Shown here: positions 61,454-64,000 of the stretch, piece after piece
How the letters are laid out: each line of letters begins with the position of its first letter
Numbering within the stretch: the first letter of the stretch is position 1
NCBI GenBank assembly: GCA_021292165.1
Contig: CM037879.1
Span: forward strand, 263,817,921-263,881,920
Direction of reading: 5' to 3'
DNA: 64,000 nt
From: Shinisaurus crocodilurus
Lineage: Eukaryota; Chordata; Lepidosauria; Squamata; Shinisauridae
Program-made: the position numbers and the translations under genes
Notes under the pieces: model-generated
Database searches by the model: none
Seen by the model: the letters and a program-made list of their open reading frames with translations, nothing else
What the model was told of the DNA's origin: nothing

Positions 61454-62376
61454 CAGTGATGGCAAACCTTTTTGAGCCCGAGTGCCCAAACTGCAACACA
61501 AAACCAACTTATTTATTTCAAAGTGCCAACACTGCAATTAAACCTGAGTACCGAGGTTTTAGTTTTAGAAAAACAACTCATACAGTTGTCCAAACTAATT
61601 AACGTCTTTTAACATCTTAAAAGAAAAACACAATAACAGAGCTTTCAATGATACAAACAGTTTTTGTTGGGGAAAAAATCAACTCAAAAAATTATTATAG
61701 TACTACATTGTACACATAGCCTGAAGGGAATTTATACAAACTTTTTAAATAATTAGGCATATGTATTTTTGGATAAAGGATTCTCAACTTGTAATATGAT
61801 TATATGCCAGACTGAAATTGTATGGGGCAAGCTATACTCTGGGTCCTTTCCCTGCTTCTACAGGTGTCAGATTAGTAAAAGTAAAAGTCAACTTGTACTA
61901 GGATGAGCAAGATAAACAAGAAAACTAAATGTGCTTAACACATTTTAAACACTTAATGTCTTGGACTGCAAACACTGCATTAGGTAAAAGTTTGCATTGG
62001 GCATGCTTTTGCACAATTAATGTGATTTTTGCTATTGCATGCATGCTGATAATTTGTCAAACCTTGGCTCATACTCCGTTAGTTTGAGAGCAACACATGC
62101 AGCACTCAGGTCAACTGTTAGGGCTTTACATCCAAGCCATGCTCTGTGCATCATTCTTCAAAATCTTTTAAATGCGATAACAATGTAGAAAAGAATTCTG
62201 TAACAGGAATTCTAGAATAAAATCATTCTGTTCCACACTGTGAGAAAGAACAAGATCATTAGTGTTTTGCAGAAGGGGACGGTCTTTTCGCGATCTGGTG
62301 ACCAATGGCTCGAGTGCCCACAGAGAGGTCCCTGCGTGCCAGCTGTGGCACCCGTGCCATAGGTTCGCCATCACTG
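61454..62376. mobile_element. 923-bp non-autonomous hAT element, exact 8-bp duplication
   Basis: Starts CAGTGATGGCAAACC and ends GGTTCGCCATCACTG. CTGTAGGC at 61446-61453 and 62377-62384. The interior is AT-rich without a transposase frame. The terminal type resembles the Charlie-like hAT group. Confidence 0.95.
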
Positions 62377-62489
62377 CTGTAGGCTCTCTCGTTCATGACA
62401 GTCCCCTAGCCATGCCCCCAAGGAGAGTCCAAGAATTCAGGTAGCTGTGTTGATCCATGTTCTCATGCCCCTGCCCATGGACAAAGTGT

Positions 62490-62930
62490 TATATCAGTTA
62501 GTATGTGAGGGGAGGGGGGAGTGTGAGGGGAGTGTGGAATGTTGGATGCCTGCTGATTGGCTGAAAGAGTGAGAGGGGGGGTGAAGCCTGTTATATAAAC
62601 AGTGGGCGTTGCTGTTCAGGAGGGAAGTCACAGAGAAGAGTCTGAGGGAGCTGTGGAAGGAAGTCTGAAGAGAGAGAGAGGTAGTTGGACAGGGCTGTCA
62701 GAGAGGAGTCTGAGAGAAGTCTGAGTGGAGTCTAGGGAGAGAGGGGGAGTACTGGGTAGTGCTGTCTGAGAGAGACAGAGGGAGAGGGCGGTAGTTTACA
62801 ACATTTAGAATCCTTTAACATTATCTATTTCCTTACCCTTGATTGTAAAGAAATAAACTTGTGTCCTTTTAAAAAAAATTTAAAGGAGTGGTCTGAGTTG
62901 GTTACCCTGGAGGGGGTTGGTGGCAGCGGA
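62490..62930 (+). mobile_element. LTR-like segment
   Basis: TTATATAAACAG (TATA box) at about 62,592, a long purine-rich stretch (GAGAGAGAG, GGGAGAGAG), AATAAACTTGTGTCC at about 62,851, then GTTGGTGGCAGCGGAGGAG, which looks like a primer-binding site. This order fits a 5' LTR entering an internal region, but no duplication or second LTR was found and no genes follow. Confidence 0.5.
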
Positions 62931-62999
62931 GGAGATTAAGAGAGTGTGGAGGTGGGATTTGACCGTACAAAGCTGCGAGTTCGAGTCACAGGTTGGGGT

Positions 63000-63510
63000 G
63001 AGCAGTGAGGGGCGTTACACACGTCAACAAACTAGTTCTGGCAGTTCTCATCTCCACCAAGAGCAGATCATTTGTGAAACTAATCAGTCAAAATTGGCCA
63101 TTCAAGACCAAGCCACCCCAAAATACCTTTGCACGACAACAGGGATCGCTCACAATGATATATTTTGTCTGGGGAAATCCATTCCGCCCCTGTATTACCC
63201 CAGGGGCCTGGTCCAGCCAAGGCCACCTCAATTTAGATTCAAGAATAATCAGGAAAAGACAAAGCCACTTGTATGAAAGATAACATACAATTTATTGAAT
63301 ACAATGAAGGAAGATGGATCCAGATAATAAGCAATCAATAAACAGGCAAAGATAAGCTTATACACGTCCCTCTGTTGCAGGGCTTCCTACTACGATGGAC
63401 ATTGCTCTGGGGCCCTGGTTGCTTGTTGGACCCTTGCACACTCCTCGTCCCAAGCCAAAAGCCAAAGCACAAGCTAACGAGCTATGGATTTTATACAGGT
63501 CTCCCTAAAT
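63000..63510. other. Unassigned, possibly LTR-related
   Basis: AACATACAATTTATTGAATA near 63,281 and surrounding GC-rich text resemble another LTR end on the minus strand; boundaries were not found. Confidence 0.3.
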
Positions 63511-63645
63511 CAGTGTTCTCCAACCTTGGGTCCCCAGATGTTTTTGGCCTACAACTCCCAGCATGCCCCAGCCAGCGTAGCTGGCTGGGGCATGCTGGGA
63601 GTTGTAGGCCAAAAACATCTGGGGACCCAAGGTTGGAGAACACTG
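63511..63645. mobile_element. Hairpin hAT MITE with exact 8-bp target duplication
   Basis: A 135-bp almost perfect palindrome, CAGTGTTCTCCAACCTTGGG to its inverse. CCCTAAAT at 63503-63510 and 63646-63653. Arms of about 65 bases with hardly any mismatch. Confidence 0.96.
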
Positions 63646-64000
63646 CCCTAAATTCTAGGAAGTGTCAGAGACACTGCCTGAAGCTGCCAAAAGTTGCTAG
63701 CAAGGAAAAACATAAAGAAGGGAGGGCGGGGAGGGGACCAAAAGTCCCAGTCAACTTCTTCAGTAGAAATGTGTCCTTATCTCAGGAATGGGGTAAGCAG
63801 TTCACAGCAGCCGGTAGCTGTTTATCTTACATTTTAACTGCGACAGTACAAATTTCCCCACAGCAATTAAACCCACCCAGCAAAACTCTGTTGCTTTCAT
63901 GGCTACACTAAAAGCCCATGCTGGACACCGTGAATAGTTCATGCCGACTGCTCGTCACAATGTCTTCCGATTATTGATCCCGGCACACCCCCAGCTACCC
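63646..64000. other. Window end, unassigned
   Basis: No feature recognised. Confidence 0.4.

Noticed and set aside
43945..64000. DRAM1 exons, expected downstream on the minus strand by human synteny
   Set aside because: No minus-strand frame resembles the multi-pass protein; the gene probably lies beyond the window.

Overview
The window is a stretch of a vertebrate chromosome, almost certainly from a squamate reptile, most likely a lizard. Two multi-exon genes with GT-AG introns lie on the plus strand. The rest is dense in squamate-type transposons: tRNA-headed Sauria-like SINEs ending in ATAAAT repeats, CR1 and L2 LINE pieces, and many palindromic hAT, mariner and Harbinger MITEs. The species cannot be named from the sequence alone.

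Layout: 1-16427 holds the 3' part of NUP37 (nuclear pore Y-complex WD40 subunit). Five coding exons lie between 6716 and 16215, and the 5' exons lie before the window. 16428-24400 is intergenic and contains a half-copy of a foldback element, a GC-rich LTR-like element, SINEs, a 5S-rRNA-like SINE and an L2 fragment. 24420-24900 is a CpG-rich promoter. 24673-43944 is the complete coding region of WASHC3 (formerly CCDC53, a WASH complex subunit) in seven coding exons encoding 202 residues. 43945-64000 is 3' flank and intergenic DNA made largely of nested repeats. NUP37 followed head-to-tail by WASHC3 is also the human gene order, so this is conserved synteny. I found no sign of the next human neighbour, DRAM1.

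The two genes do not form a functional unit: one serves the nuclear pore and kinetochore, the other endosomal actin nucleation. What stands out is the transposon archaeology, often provable from target-site duplications (TSDs). There is an L2 interrupted by a hAT element that itself holds a solo LTR; a hairpin hAT MITE inserted at the last bases of a mariner MITE; three same-strand copies of a SINE whose head resembles 5S rRNA and whose tail is CR1; an approximately 1-kb-arm inverted duplication carrying nine identical 25-bp tandem units; and a foldback family whose insertion into CR1 shows a near-perfect 8-bp duplication. I see no operon, CRISPR array, functional RNA gene or intact viral gene. 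If anything here is undescribed, it is most likely one of the repeat families.
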